Below are positions 1 through 7,702 of a stretch of 15,620 nucleotides of DNA, piece by piece. Every line of letters begins with the position of its first letter. Position 1 is the first letter of the stretch. The translations under genes and the position numbers were made by a program. This stretch comes from Dysgonamonadaceae bacterium. GTDB taxonomy: Bacteria; Bacteroidota; Bacteroidia; Bacteroidales; Azobacteroidaceae. The notes below the pieces were generated by a model that worked only from the letters and a program-made list of their open reading frames with translations, was not told the DNA's origin and did no database searches. The stretch is from assembly GCA_031255425.1 (NCBI GenBank), contig JAIRSN010000150.1, positions 1 through 15,620 on the forward strand. The letters are read 5' to 3'.

Positions 1-48
1 TGCCTCTGCATTAACCGGGGGTTTTGTTGGCGGTTATCTGGGGCGTTC

Positions 49-120
49 TACCCAGGGCGATTGCCCTGGGCTGGGATATATGACCCTTTCAGGGTCCGGT
101 GACTGCGGGGCTTCGGCATC
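49..120 (-). repeat. Palindromic intergenic repeat, copy 1 (inverted relative to the copies after susD)
   Basis: Read on the minus strand, this stretch matches 5510-5577 closely. Shared blocks are GATGCC, ACCCTGAAAGGG, CCCAGCCCAGGGCAATCG and CCCTGGGTA, in the same order. The core at 51-70 is itself palindromic, with arms cccagggc and gccctggg. It lies upstream of susC facing left, while the related copies after susD face right. This is a short interspersed element with no coding capacity. It resembles REP-type elements in style, but I cannot assign it to a named family. Confidence 0.75.
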
Positions 121-155
121 GCACGGCGTATCATCCCCCAAAAACAAAAACAATA

Positions 156-194
156 ATGATACGCACAATGCCGGGGCATCCTGCGGCGTATCAT
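156..194. repeat. Nested inverted repeat (large stem-loop)
   Basis: The outer arms are atgatacgc (156-164) and gcgtatcat (186-194), exact reverse complements. Inside them lies a smaller hairpin, atgcc (168-172) and ggcat (175-179). The same blocks recur singly as gcgtatcat at 125-133 and 234-242, and as atgatacgc at 5621-5629 after susD. This marks a mosaic of palindromic modules rather than a single insertion. Confidence 0.7.
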
Positions 195-342
195 CCTATA
201 CATATATATATGGTATACCTTCGGGAACGCACGGCGTATCATCTCCTGGGGAAAACAATAATAATAACAACAACGGACAAGGGGTGTTGCCTCTTGCCCC
301 CATAAAAATTCAAGACAGTATTTACTTAAAAAACAAACAAAA

Positions 343-3300
343 ATGAGAAAAACGTTATACGTATTGCTCGTGATTGCAGGTTTTGCGCTACAAGGTTTTG
401 CGCAGAACACGGGGCGCGTAACCGGTAAGGTTACCGACGCGGAAAACGGAGACGCTCTAATCGGCGTATCGGTTACAGTGGAAGGAATGTCTATCGGCAC
501 GGCTACCGATGTCGAGGGCGGGTTTACATTGGATGTCCCCCAGGGGAAATCCTTGGTCTTTAGTTATATCGGGTACCGGAAGCAGACTGTCGCCGTGCGG
601 GGGACGTCTGCGATGGCTGTCCGGTTGAGTCCTGATGTACAGATGTTGGAAGAAGTCGTTGCCATCGGCTACGGCTCGATGAAGAAAAGCGACCTCACCG
701 GTGCTGTCGGATCCATCTCCGGTGAGAAACTCCGTGCCGCTCCGGTGGCAAGGGTCGACCAGGCGTTGCAGGGACGGCTCGCCGGGGTGACCGTCAACTC
801 CAACTCCGGGCAACCGGGCGCGGATGCTACCATCCGCATCCGCGGGGTAGGGACGGTCAACAGTGCCAGCCCCGTCTACGTGGTCGACGGGATTATCACC
901 GACAATATCAATTTCCTCAGCACGAGTGATATTGCCTCCCTGGAAGTACTCAAGGACGCTTCCGCCCAGGCGATCTACGGCTCGCGCGGTGCCAACGGCG
1001 TCATCCTGATCACCACCAAGACGGGCAACACCACCGGCAAGTCGAACGTGACCTTCGAAAGCTATGTGGGTTCGCAGAACCGCTGGCGGAAGCTCGACGT
1101 GATGCGCCGCGACGCCTTTGTGGACGCTTTCACTACGATGGCAGGCACCGCCAGCCGGGCGAAGTACGAACGCGACGGGTTGAACGAGTGGATCCGCACT
1201 TACTTCACCCCCAACACCAGCACGTACTATCCCCGCGTGGTGGAATACAATGCCGATGGCACGGTCCGCACGCCGGGCATCGACTACACGTCTTACGACA
1301 CCGACTGGCAGGACGAGGTCTTTGTCAAGGACGCCCTGATGCAGAACTACTACCTCTCGGTAGACGGCGGGTCGGACAAGGCGAAGTACCTGATCAGTTC
1401 GAACTATTTCGATCAGAACGGGACCCTGATCGGTTCGTACTACAACCGACTGACGCTGCGGGTAAACACCGAGTTTGAGGTGAAAGACTGGCTGACGGTC
1501 GGCGAACACCTCTCGTTTACCAACTCCCACAGCCGGAATATCCAGGGCAACGGCAATACCGCACTCATTGCCTCCGCCCTCTCGATGGCGCCCTGGGACC
1601 CGATGGTCTATCCCGAAGGCAGCCTCAGCGGACACCCGCGCCCCCGTCCGCAGGACCAGCGCGACCTGAGCGGCAACTATTCTACGCCCTCGCTGTTCCG
1701 CAATGTGATTCATCCCTACAACCAGGTCTTCAACGGCAAGCCCGACAACAACAGCGAAGACTGGGTAGGCGACCTCTACGTCGAAATCCGCCCCTTCAAA
1801 GGGCTGACCCTCCGGGGCGACGTCAACACCAAGCTCTGGTATGAGAAGCGCCGGAACTTCACCCCCGTGCTGGATGTGCAATACAATGCCATTACCCGCA
1901 ACGGTGTTTCGGCGTCGATGACCCGTTCGCAGCAGTTGACCTACGAAGGCACTGCCACCTACAATACACTGTTTGCCGGCAAGCACGACCTGACCGTCAT
2001 GTTCGGTGCCACCACCGAGGAGTATAACTCCTACTCGGTGAGCGCCTCCGGTTCGGAACTCGTCAACACCGCCGAACGCAACTGGTACATCGGGCAGACC
2101 CCCGACGAAATCCGTACCGACGACACCGGCGCCCTCTACCACACCCGGTCGGGCGGCGACTCCGTCAGCAAAAGCATGATGGCGGCGCTCCTGGGGCGGC
2201 TCCACTATGTGTACGACAACAAGTACCTGTTTACCTTTAATTTCCGGCGCGACGGGGCGGCGAAGTTGCCTAAGAATGCCCGCTGGGATTTCTTCCCTTC
2301 CTTTGCTGCTGCCTGGAAGATCAACGAAGAATCCTTTTTCGAGCCGCTCCGCACGTCGGTCGATTTCCTCAAACTCCGCGTGGGCTGGGGGCAGATTGGT
2401 AACGTGAACGCCCTGGGTAGCCTCGACTTTATGGAAAAAGCCGACCGCAACTCTACCTGGATGTACGGCTATGCTTTCGGCGTACCCAATGTGCTGGCTT
2501 CGGGGATGTCCATGACCGGCGTGCCTCCCGGACTGGTCTGGGAACGCACCGAGCAGACCGACTTCGGTTTGGATTTCGGCCTGTTCAATAATCTCCTCTA
2601 CGGGAATATCGACCTCTACCGCCGGGATACCAAAGACATGATTATGCCGATTGTGCCTCCGGGCAATGTGGGCTACCGCTACAACCCCAAGGGCAACGCG
2701 GCGACCGTCCGCAACCAGGGGCTGGAGTTGAACCTCGAACACCAGAAACGCTTCGGCGCGTTCTCCTATTCGCTGGGCGGCAACATCGCCTTTGTCCACA
2801 ACGAGCTGATTGCCCTGAACGAGGGCGAACCCCTCTACGACGGGATTATTATGAGCGACGAGGGCTACGGCTTGCACACGATTTTCGTGCGCGAATACAC
2901 CGGCGTCTTCCAGAACCAGGCGGAAGTGGACGCCCACAGTTGGACGGATCCCGAAACCGGCGCCTCCAAGCTGATCCAGCCGGATGCCAAGCCGGGGGAT
3001 GCCCGCTATGCCGACCGCAACAACGACGGGCAGATTACCGATGCCGACCGCTTCGATGCCGGCAATCCCTTCCCCGACCTGACCTACGGCTTCAACGCCC
3101 AACTCTATTACAAGGGCTTCGACTTCCAGGTATTCTTCCAGGGCGTCAACGGCAACGAGGTGTACAACTACCTCCGCCAGAACAAGCTCGAAACGGAAGG
3201 CTACTCCGCCCTGAGTACGGATATGAAAAACGTGTTCTTCCCCGTGCGCCAGGACCCCGCGGATGCTACCAGCCCCTGGATCAACGGCATGCCCGGCTCC

Positions 3301-3654
3301 AACGGCTCCATCCCCAACCCGACCGCTACCGGTTCGGTGGAAAACAAAAGCGCCTCTACCCGCTTTGTGGAAGATGCTTCCTATCTCCGCTTGAAAAATA
3401 TCCAGCTCGGCTACACCCTGCCGCGGCATATCACCGGCAAGATCGGCGTAGACCGCCTGCGTATCTATATCGGCGCCAACAACCTCTGGACGGTCACCAA
3501 GTACAAGGGCTACGACCCCGAAGTGGGTAACTCCGGTCGCGACCCCAAAGTGGGTAACTCCGGTCGCGACCCCGAAGTGGGTAACTCCGGTCGCGACTAC
3601 GGCAATTTCCCCCAGGCGCGCACCTTACTGGCAGGATTAAGTATGAATTTTTAA
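343..3654 (+). CDS. susC: SusC-family TonB-dependent outer-membrane transporter
   Basis: This is a SusC/RagA-type TonB-dependent receptor. It would form the outer-membrane barrel that imports oligosaccharides delivered by its SusD lipoprotein partner, powered by TonB-ExbBD. The 1103 residues begin with a signal peptide (1-21, ending FAQ). A carboxypeptidase-D regulatory-like domain follows (about 24-97), then the EEVVAIGYG junction (103-111) and the plug with GRLAGVTV (144-151) and the SusC signature LKDASAQAIYGSRGANG (203-219). The rest is the barrel, ending in a strand with terminal Phe. The start is the ATG after an A-rich stretch; no Shine-Dalgarno is evident, as is usual in this phylum. 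It lies 13 bases before susD, so the two should be co-transcribed. Near the C-terminus, residues 1058-1084 are three tandem copies of DPEVGNSGR, where family members I know normally have one such segment before GNFPQART. The substrate cannot be told from sequence. The gene symbol is the family name, not proven starch specificity. Confidence 0.96.
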   Translation: MRKTLYVLLVIAGFALQGFAQNTGRVTGKVTDAENGDALIGVSVTVEGMSIGTATDVEGGFTLDVPQGKSLVFSYIGYRKQTVAVRGTSAMAVRLSPDVQMLEEVVAIGYGSMKKSDLTGAVGSISGEKLRAAPVARVDQALQGRLAGVTVNSNSGQPGADATIRIRGVGTVNSASPVYVVDGIITDNINFLSTSDIASLEVLKDASAQAIYGSRGANGVILITTKTGNTTGKSNVTFESYVGSQNRWRKLDVMRRDAFVDAFTTMAGTASRAKYERDGLNEWIRTYFTPNTSTYYPRVVEYNADGTVRTPGIDYTSYDTDWQDEVFVKDALMQNYYLSVDGGSDKAKYLISSNYFDQNGTLIGSYYNRLTLRVNTEFEVKDWLTVGEHLSFTNSHSRNIQGNGNTALIASALSMAPWDPMVYPEGSLSGHPRPRPQDQRDLSGNYSTPSLFRNVIHPYNQVFNGKPDNNSEDWVGDLYVEIRPFKGLTLRGDVNTKLWYEKRRNFTPVLDVQYNAITRNGVSASMTRSQQLTYEGTATYNTLFAGKHDLTVMFGATTEEYNSYSVSASGSELVNTAERNWYIGQTPDEIRTDDTGALYHTRSGGDSVSKSMMAALLGRLHYVYDNKYLFTFNFRRDGAAKLPKNARWDFFPSFAAAWKINEESFFEPLRTSVDFLKLRVGWGQIGNVNALGSLDFMEKADRNSTWMYGYAFGVPNVLASGMSMTGVPPGLVWERTEQTDFGLDFGLFNNLLYGNIDLYRRDTKDMIMPIVPPGNVGYRYNPKGNAATVRNQGLELNLEHQKRFGAFSYSLGGNIAFVHNELIALNEGEPLYDGIIMSDEGYGLHTIFVREYTGVFQNQAEVDAHSWTDPETGASKLIQPDAKPGDARYADRNNDGQITDADRFDAGNPFPDLTYGFNAQLYYKGFDFQVFFQGVNGNEVYNYLRQNKLETEGYSALSTDMKNVFFPVRQDPADATSPWINGMPGSNGSIPNPTATGSVENKSASTRFVEDASYLRLKNIQLGYTLPRHITGKIGVDRLRIYIGANNLWTVTKYKGYDPEVGNSGRDPKVGNSGRDPEVGNSGRDYGNFPQARTLLAGLSMNF
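3514..3594 (+). repeat. Three tandem 27-bp units inside susC
   Basis: Units at 3514-3540, 3541-3567 and 3568-3594 are identical except for one G-to-A change in the middle unit (GAA to AAA). Each encodes nine residues, DPEVGNSGR or DPKVGNSGR, so copy-number change keeps the frame. Near-identity at the DNA level points to recent slippage or unequal crossing-over. Confidence 0.95.
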
Positions 3655-3667
3655 TGCATTTCCCAAT

Positions 3668-5353
3668 ATGAAAACAAAACAGTATTTTTTAGCTATAATA
3701 GCTTTGGCAGGCGCCCTGATGGTTTCCTGCGACGATTATTTCGATTTTGAGAACCCCGGCACTACCCAGTTGCAGGATGCGTTTAACTTGCCCCAGGACG
3801 CCGTCGACGCGGTCACCGCGGCTTACGTCCCCCTGACCTGGGAGTACGGCGGCACCTATTACCCCGAATGGTGGATCGGCGACATCTGTTCCGACGATGC
3901 CCTCAAGGGCGGCGGCTCCCTCAGCGATATGGAGCTGGTCTACGATATGGAAAACTTCAAGACCCGCAGCGACAATTTTGTCCTCGAACGCTTCTACCGC
4001 GCCCAGTATGTAGGTGCTTTCCGTGCCAACCTTGTCTTTGAGAATGTGGCGACTATGGACACCGCTATCTTCAAGGGCGCCGAAGCCGGCCTGCAGGAAC
4101 GTTTGCTCGGCGAAGCCCACTTCCTGCGCGGGTATTACTACCTCCGGCTGGCGCGCGTCTTCGGCGGGGTGCCCATCATCGACCGGATTATCCGCATCCA
4201 GAACGAGTGGCAACAGCCCCGCGCCTCGGAAGCCGATACCTACGAATTTATTTACTCGGAACTGAAAGAAGCGATCCGGCGCTTGCCCGAACGCTACGCT
4301 TCGGCAGACGATCTGGGGCGTGCCACCCGTGGCGCTGCCCGTGCCTTGCTGATGAAGGCGTATCTCCAGCAGGGCGACTTTGCAAATGCACGGTTGCAGG
4401 GTGATACGATTGTCGCGTCGGGTCGCTATTCGTTGGCTCCGGACTATTTCGAACTCTTTACCGTGGAGGGTGAAAACGGCGTCGAGTCGGTTTTCGAAAC
4501 CCAGTATGTGGCGGAAGGCAGTTCCGACTACGGGCAGGGCGAAGGCTTTACCCGCGGCACGTTTACCGTGGTGATGACCCGCCCGCGCTGGAGCGGCGGC
4601 GATGCCTGGGGCTTCAACCGTCCCTCCGACGAGCTGTATGCCGAGTTTGAACCGGGCGACCTGCGCCGCGAAGCGGCGATTTACAGCCCCACCCTCGACC
4701 AGATTCCCATGACCGAGGAAGAAAAGCTGCACCCGGACGACATCCAGAACCAGGAAGTATACCTCGGCAACCGCTATTCCGCCCGGAAGTACGCCATGAT
4801 GACGATGGATACCACCTTCCTCCAGCTTCAGCACCCCACCCGCGCCCCGATCAACCGCAAGGACATCCGTTATGCCGACGTCCTGCTGATGTATGCCGAG
4901 GCGTGCGTGAAGTCGCCCGCGCCCGACCTGGCACGCGCTAAATGGGCGCTGGAAGCAGTGCGGTCGCGCGCCCGTGCCGCTTCGCAGGCGTTCAACCCTG
5001 CCGTGCCTGCCTCGGTGCTGCCGCCTTTCCCCAACTACTCCGTCCCCTTGCGGGGCGTGGGGATGCCCGGCTCGCGTGCCTTGCAGGACAATGCCGAAGA
5101 CCTCTACCTTGCTATCCAGCACGAACGCCGGGTCGAGTTGGCGATGGAAGGGCACCGCTGGTACGACCTCAAACGCTGGGGCATCCTTGCCGAGGTGATG
5201 AACCACTACCGTGCTACCACCCGTCCCCAGATTGCCGTCCATATCGACCCCTTCATCAAGGGCAAGCACGAGTTGTTCCCGATTCCGTTGCACGAACGCG
5301 ACCTCAATCCCATGCCCCAAAATCCGGGGTACGATGGCGTGCCGGTGCAATAA
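3668..5353 (+). CDS. susD: SusD/RagB-family surface glycan-binding lipoprotein
   Basis: This is the SusD partner of the preceding SusC: a surface lipoprotein that captures oligosaccharides and closes as a lid over the SusC barrel. The 561 residues begin with a lipoprotein signal whose lipobox ends at Cys21 (MVSC), followed by DDYFDFENPG, so the mature protein is lipid-anchored. The helical, TPR-like fold is indicated by LGEAHFLRGYYYLRLARVFG and by RYADVLLMYAEACV. The hallmark C-terminal motif, RVELAMEGHRWYDLKRWG, lies near residues 488-506. LNPMPQNPGY close to the C-terminus is the usual SusD ending. Length and layout are typical. The gene is GC-rich like susC. No enzyme or surface glycan-binding protein gene follows on this strand, which is unusual for a complete polysaccharide utilization locus. 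The bound glycan is not predictable. Confidence 0.96.
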   Translation: MKTKQYFLAIIALAGALMVSCDDYFDFENPGTTQLQDAFNLPQDAVDAVTAAYVPLTWEYGGTYYPEWWIGDICSDDALKGGGSLSDMELVYDMENFKTRSDNFVLERFYRAQYVGAFRANLVFENVATMDTAIFKGAEAGLQERLLGEAHFLRGYYYLRLARVFGGVPIIDRIIRIQNEWQQPRASEADTYEFIYSELKEAIRRLPERYASADDLGRATRGAARALLMKAYLQQGDFANARLQGDTIVASGRYSLAPDYFELFTVEGENGVESVFETQYVAEGSSDYGQGEGFTRGTFTVVMTRPRWSGGDAWGFNRPSDELYAEFEPGDLRREAAIYSPTLDQIPMTEEEKLHPDDIQNQEVYLGNRYSARKYAMMTMDTTFLQLQHPTRAPINRKDIRYADVLLMYAEACVKSPAPDLARAKWALEAVRSRARAASQAFNPAVPASVLPPFPNYSVPLRGVGMPGSRALQDNAEDLYLAIQHERRVELAMEGHRWYDLKRWGILAEVMNHYRATTRPQIAVHIDPFIKGKHELFPIPLHERDLNPMPQNPGYDGVPVQ

Positions 5354-5451
5354 CCCATATATAGAAGGTATAAATAACAATATATAATAATGTACAGGAT
5401 GATGAGATATGACAACAGGATAAACACCGCAACGCAGGAGACGGTGTCCTG

Positions 5452-5475
5452 TGCGCCGGAGGCGCAGCCTCTTTT
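5452..5475 (+). terminator. Candidate Rho-independent terminator of susCD
   Basis: A GC-rich stem tgcgcc / ggcgca with loop gga (5452-5466) is followed by gcctctttt. It sits about 100 bases after the susD stop in the transcribed direction. The stem is short and the T run has only four bases, so this is tentative. Confidence 0.4.
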
Positions 5476-5509
5476 ACTATGTACAGGATGCGGTGAAACA
5501 TCTACGCAG

Positions 5510-5577
5510 GATGCCGGGGCATCGCACCTGACCCTGAAAGGGGCATATAACCCAGCCCAGGGCAATCGCCCTGGGTA
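5510..5577 (+). repeat. Palindromic intergenic repeat, copy 2
   Basis: This is the best match to the inverted copy at 49-120. It opens with the hairpin gatgcc-gg-ggcatc (5510-5523), continues with ACCCTGAAAGGGGCATATA, and ends in the palindrome with arms cccagggc and gccctggg. It lies 156 bases after the susD stop and faces right. Confidence 0.75.
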
Positions 5578-5632
5578 CCGGGTGGTATCATCGTCCTGTA
5601 CCTGTATATATGGTATGAATAATGATACGCGG

Positions 5633-5700
5633 GATGCCGGGGCATCGCATACAACCCTGAAGGGGGCGAATATCCCAGCGGCGGCGATTCCGGGTTACCC
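5633..5700 (+). repeat. Palindromic intergenic repeat, copy 3 (diverged)
   Basis: This copy has the same order of blocks as copy 2: gatgcc-gg-ggcatc, ACCCTGAAGGGGG, then ATATCCCAGC. The terminal palindrome is eroded. It is separated from copy 2 by 55 bases that contain gtatcat (5584-5590) and atgatac (5621-5627) as outer arms of another stem-loop. It runs straight into the 42-bp array. Confidence 0.65.
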
Positions 5701-5918
5701 GGAAAACGTCCCGGCGTTCTCATTCACGTTTTCGGGATGCCCCGAAAACTTCCCGGCGTTAACATTCATGTTTTCGGGATGCCCCGAAAACTTCCCGGCG
5801 TTAACATTTATGTTTTCGGGATGCCCCGAAAACTTCCCGGCGTTAACATTCAAGTTTTCGGGATGCCCCGAAAACTTCCCGGCGTTAACATTCACGTTTT
5901 CGGGATTACCTCGAAAAC
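5698..5918. repeat. Tandem array of 42-bp hairpin units
   Basis: Unit starts fall at 5728, 5770, 5812 and 5854, with a degenerate fifth hairpin at 5896 and a partial unit at the left edge (5698-5727). Each full unit is a perfect stem (arms gttttcggg and cccgaaaac, loop atgc; 22 bases) plus a 20-base linker, ttcccggcgttaacattcat or a near variant. Only the last three linker bases vary (cat, tat, caa, cac). The linkers are constant, so this is not a CRISPR array. No T run follows the stems, so simple intrinsic termination is not indicated. The fixed period and preserved stems suggest either a protein-binding array or recent tandem expansion. Confidence 0.92.
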
Positions 5919-6061
5919 GCCTCGCAGATCCCATAAACGCTCTCAGGAGTACCCAGAAAGCCATTTGGGATAAAAAAAGAAGTAAAGGATTATTAACAAT
6001 TAGGATTTAACAATTCAATTAACATTTAATAATTCAATTTTGCGGCGGCGGGGTATCCTTA

Positions 6062-6142
6062 GAGGGACTCCGTCCCTCCACCGTCGCAGCCAAGCAGATA
6101 CACCGTACTCCTTTAAAATATAAAAGCGCCTGCGGCGCCGCC
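6062..6142 (-). repeat. Short dispersed repeat, copy A (overlaps the end of the propeller gene)
   Basis: Read on the minus strand it runs ggcggc, a GC-rich hairpin, cttttatatttt, then gcttggctgcg, then the hairpin gagggac/gtccctc (6062-6078). The same blocks in the same order and near-equal spacing occur on the plus strand at 15430-15501. Between cttttatatttt and the end of gcttggctgcg, 20 of 30 bases match, with exact blocks on either side. Its first part is coding: it supplies the final codons and stop of the propeller gene. Confidence 0.75.
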
Positions 6143-7702
6143 ATAAAAATACAATGCGCCATAGCTCCAGTTGGCTCCTTTGACGCCGGGAAAATTCGGG
6201 CGGTCCATAGTAAGAAGCACATAACGGTAGGGGTAGCCTTCGGGAAGCGGGACGACGCCCGCCCAAATCCGCCCCGCCGGCTTCGGCCAGTGCGGTTGCA
6301 AGTACAGTTTCAGTTCGCCCAGCTCCTGTAAGCCGGGGTAGGAATGGACGCGGAGATTCTCTTTTCCACCCATCAACGCATAGACTTTCCCGCCGATTTT
6401 CTGCAAAGAAGTGCCGGTGGAATTCTGTTCGATGGGCGGCGTAATCCCGGTGAAGGGACCGTTCCATGCCTCGGATTCGTACAGGCGCGCGGTGATGTTG
6501 CCTTTGACAAATGCGCTGGTCAGCAGACGCCATTTTCCCACGCTATCGTCGTAAAAGATACAGGGGTCTTCGTTTTTCCCGTCCAACATTTCAGGTGCTA
6601 TCCGCGAGGCTTTCATGACCGAAAAGCCCCGGCGCGGGTCGTGCCGGGAAACGGCTGTCACCAAGCCGGTGGCAGCGCGTCCTTCCTTCCCTGCACTGCC
6701 GCCGAAATCGCAGGCGAGGGCGCGCCATTCCTGCACATACCTGTCGTAGAACAGGTGTGCCGCATAATCGTTGCGCAACAGTCCGTCGCCGTGATCGAAG
6801 ACAATTATTCCCTCGAACCGCACATCGAAAACGGACGGATTCACACTCAAAACGCCCTGTACCGACTGCGGCGTGTCCAATCCGCGGCAGGAGAAGGTGA
6901 ACCACAAACGCCCGTCCTCGAGGTAAGGACTCAAATCTTCGTACGAAACCGGACGAATATCCGCCTGCCCGATTCCCGGAGATAAAAAGGAAGACACTTT
7001 GCGGATCCGGACTTCTGCTTTCAGGTCGGAAATCAGATTGAAGGTGGACTGTAGCCCGGTCTCCGGCTTGCGGAAATCCAGGACATCCCCGAAATGCTCC
7101 TTTACCGGAAGGTGACCGATGTAGCGCGTCTCGCCGTTTTCCGTTAAGAAGACGCCCAGCGTACTGCCGTACAATTGTACTTTCAACGAAAAACCGTCCG
7201 GAGGAAAGGTGCAGGCAAAACCGGTCTCACGCAACAACCGGTTGTTTTGCACGATTCGTACCGAAACTTTATCTTTCAGGTTGGCAACCACCTGTACCCG
7301 GTCGCGCAACCCGAACCGCGCAAATTCCAGTCCGGTTTCCGATTCGCCGGAATAAGCCGCAATCTCCAAATCGTAGGTTGCATACGGATTGATGCCGCCC
7401 ATATAGACGGTCGCCGGACCGGTTCCGCAAGTGGCATCCAGCACCCATTGTCCCGACTCGATTTTCGGACGGAACGCTTCGTCGCTTGCCGCTTCGCCGC
7501 TCTCCGAAACGGAGAATGCCGGATACATGGACGAAAAAGCGACGGTTTCCGCCGGAATAAATTCGTTCAGCACCAGGTTACCGGAGAAGATAAAACGGCG
7601 GACAGCCAGGCGTTGGAAGCGCAAATGCAGGGGATCGTCGTCCTGTGCAAAAAGCGGGCAGACTCCCGGTAACAGCAGGACGAACAGCATTATTTTTCGC
7701 AT
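6113..7702 (-). CDS. Secreted predicted glycosidase: N-terminal beta-sandwich plus GH43-like five-bladed propeller
   Basis: This 529-residue protein has a signal peptide (1-19, ending LFA). Residues about 25-235 are beta-rich and look like a concanavalin-type sandwich, for example the stretch [15 protein letters not shown]. From about 265 onward, repeated blade-like segments occur: [43 protein letters not shown] (377-394), GKVYALMGG, and [15 protein letters not shown] (492-506) followed by [12 protein letters not shown]. Asp-Pro blades of this kind occur in the GH32/43/62/68/117 propeller superfamily, so I infer a glycosidase, but I cannot place it in a numbered family or name catalytic residues with confidence. 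The start codon overlaps the GH2 stop by 13 bases (shared 7690-7702), which suggests translational coupling. The last eight or nine residues (GGAAGAFIF) are encoded by a dispersed repeat and may not be ancestral. Confidence 0.85.
   Translation of the reverse strand: MRKIMLFVLLLPGVCPLFAQDDDPLHLRFQRLAVRRFIFSGNLVLNEFIPAETVAFSSMYPAFSVSESGEAASDEAFRPKIESGQWVLDATCGTGPATVYMGGINPYATYDLEIAAYSGESETGLEFARFGLRDRVQVVANLKDKVSVRIVQNNRLLRETGFACTFPPDGFSLKVQLYGSTLGVFLTENGETRYIGHLPVKEHFGDVLDFRKPETGLQSTFNLISDLKAEVRIRKVSSFLSPGIGQADIRPVSYEDLSPYLEDGRLWFTFSCRGLDTPQSVQGVLSVNPSVFDVRFEGIIVFDHGDGLLRNDYAAHLFYDRYVQEWRALACDFGGSAGKEGRAATGLVTAVSRHDPRRGFSVMKASRIAPEMLDGKNEDPCIFYDDSVGKWRLLTSAFVKGNITARLYESEAWNGPFTGITPPIEQNSTGTSLQKIGGKVYALMGGKENLRVHSYPGLQELGELKLYLQPHWPKPAGRIWAGVVPLPEGYPYRYVLLTMDRPNFPGVKGANWSYGALYFYGGAAGAFIF
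6115..6138 (-). terminator. Terminator-like hairpin at the end of the leftward operon
   Basis: On the minus strand, the stem gcgcc / ggcgc with loop gca (6126-6138) is followed by ttttatatttt. This is the shape of a Rho-independent terminator, although the T run is interrupted by A residues. It overlaps the last codons of the propeller gene, and the stop codon falls inside the T-rich tract. A second hairpin, gagggac/gtccctc (6062-6078), lies about 35 bases beyond the stop. Confidence 0.5.

Larger units (their letters stand above)
1..342. other. Non-coding, repeat-rich leader upstream of susC
   Basis: I see no credible gene in this stretch. The short open frames here translate repeat DNA and resemble no family I know. 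It contains an inverted copy of the susCD-flanking repeat (49-120), a nested stem-loop (156-194), a further copy of the block gcgtatcat at 234-242, an AT-rich alternating tract (about 199-212) and A-rich DNA just before the susC start. The susC promoter should be here. The best partial match to TAnnTTTG is at 216-223 (TACCTTCG, one mismatch), about 120 bases before the start codon, which is too weak to call. The first 48 bases show nothing I recognise. Confidence 0.6.
5354..6112. other. Non-coding, repeat-filled gap between converging operons
   Basis: These 759 bases lie between the 3' ends of susD and the leftward operon. A rightward open frame (5390-6010) crosses it, but its translation is repeat DNA: it reads through two copies of the palindromic element and five 42-bp units, which stay open because 42 is a multiple of three. 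I therefore do not call it a gene. Contents are a 12-base direct repeat atgtacaggatg (5390-5401 and 5479-5490), a candidate terminator (5452-5475), two palindromic repeats, the 42-bp array, an AT-rich stretch with aattcaatt twice (6012-6020 and 6031-6039), and the outer part of a repeat that begins inside the propeller gene. Confidence 0.7.

Noticed and set aside
216..223. susC promoter -7 box (TACCTTCG)
   Set aside because: It has one mismatch to TAnnTTTG, lies far from the start codon and within repeat DNA, and no partner -33 element was seen.
48..500. A 150-codon leftward open frame overlapping the susC start
   Set aside because: Its translation is repeat DNA (MIRRAMPR-like segments recurring), and it overlaps the secure susC signal peptide.
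457..3429. A 990-codon open frame antisense to susC
   Set aside because: susC is certain on the plus strand. The antisense frame follows from GC-rich codon use, and its translation matches no family I recognise.
3689..5380. A 563-codon open frame antisense to susD
   Set aside because: Same reason: susD is unmistakable, and the antisense frame is a codon-bias shadow.
49..5700. Insertion sequence or transposon ends around susCD
   Set aside because: No transposase gene and no target-site duplication were identified. The repeats are short and palindromic, more like REP-type elements.
5728..5918. CRISPR array
   Set aside because: The linkers between the palindromic units are nearly identical rather than unique, and no cas genes are present.
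5390..6010. A 206-codon rightward open frame after susD
   Set aside because: It reads through two palindromic intergenic repeats and the 42-bp array. It stays open only because 42 is a multiple of three, and the opposite strand is also open there (5695-5964). No family resemblance.
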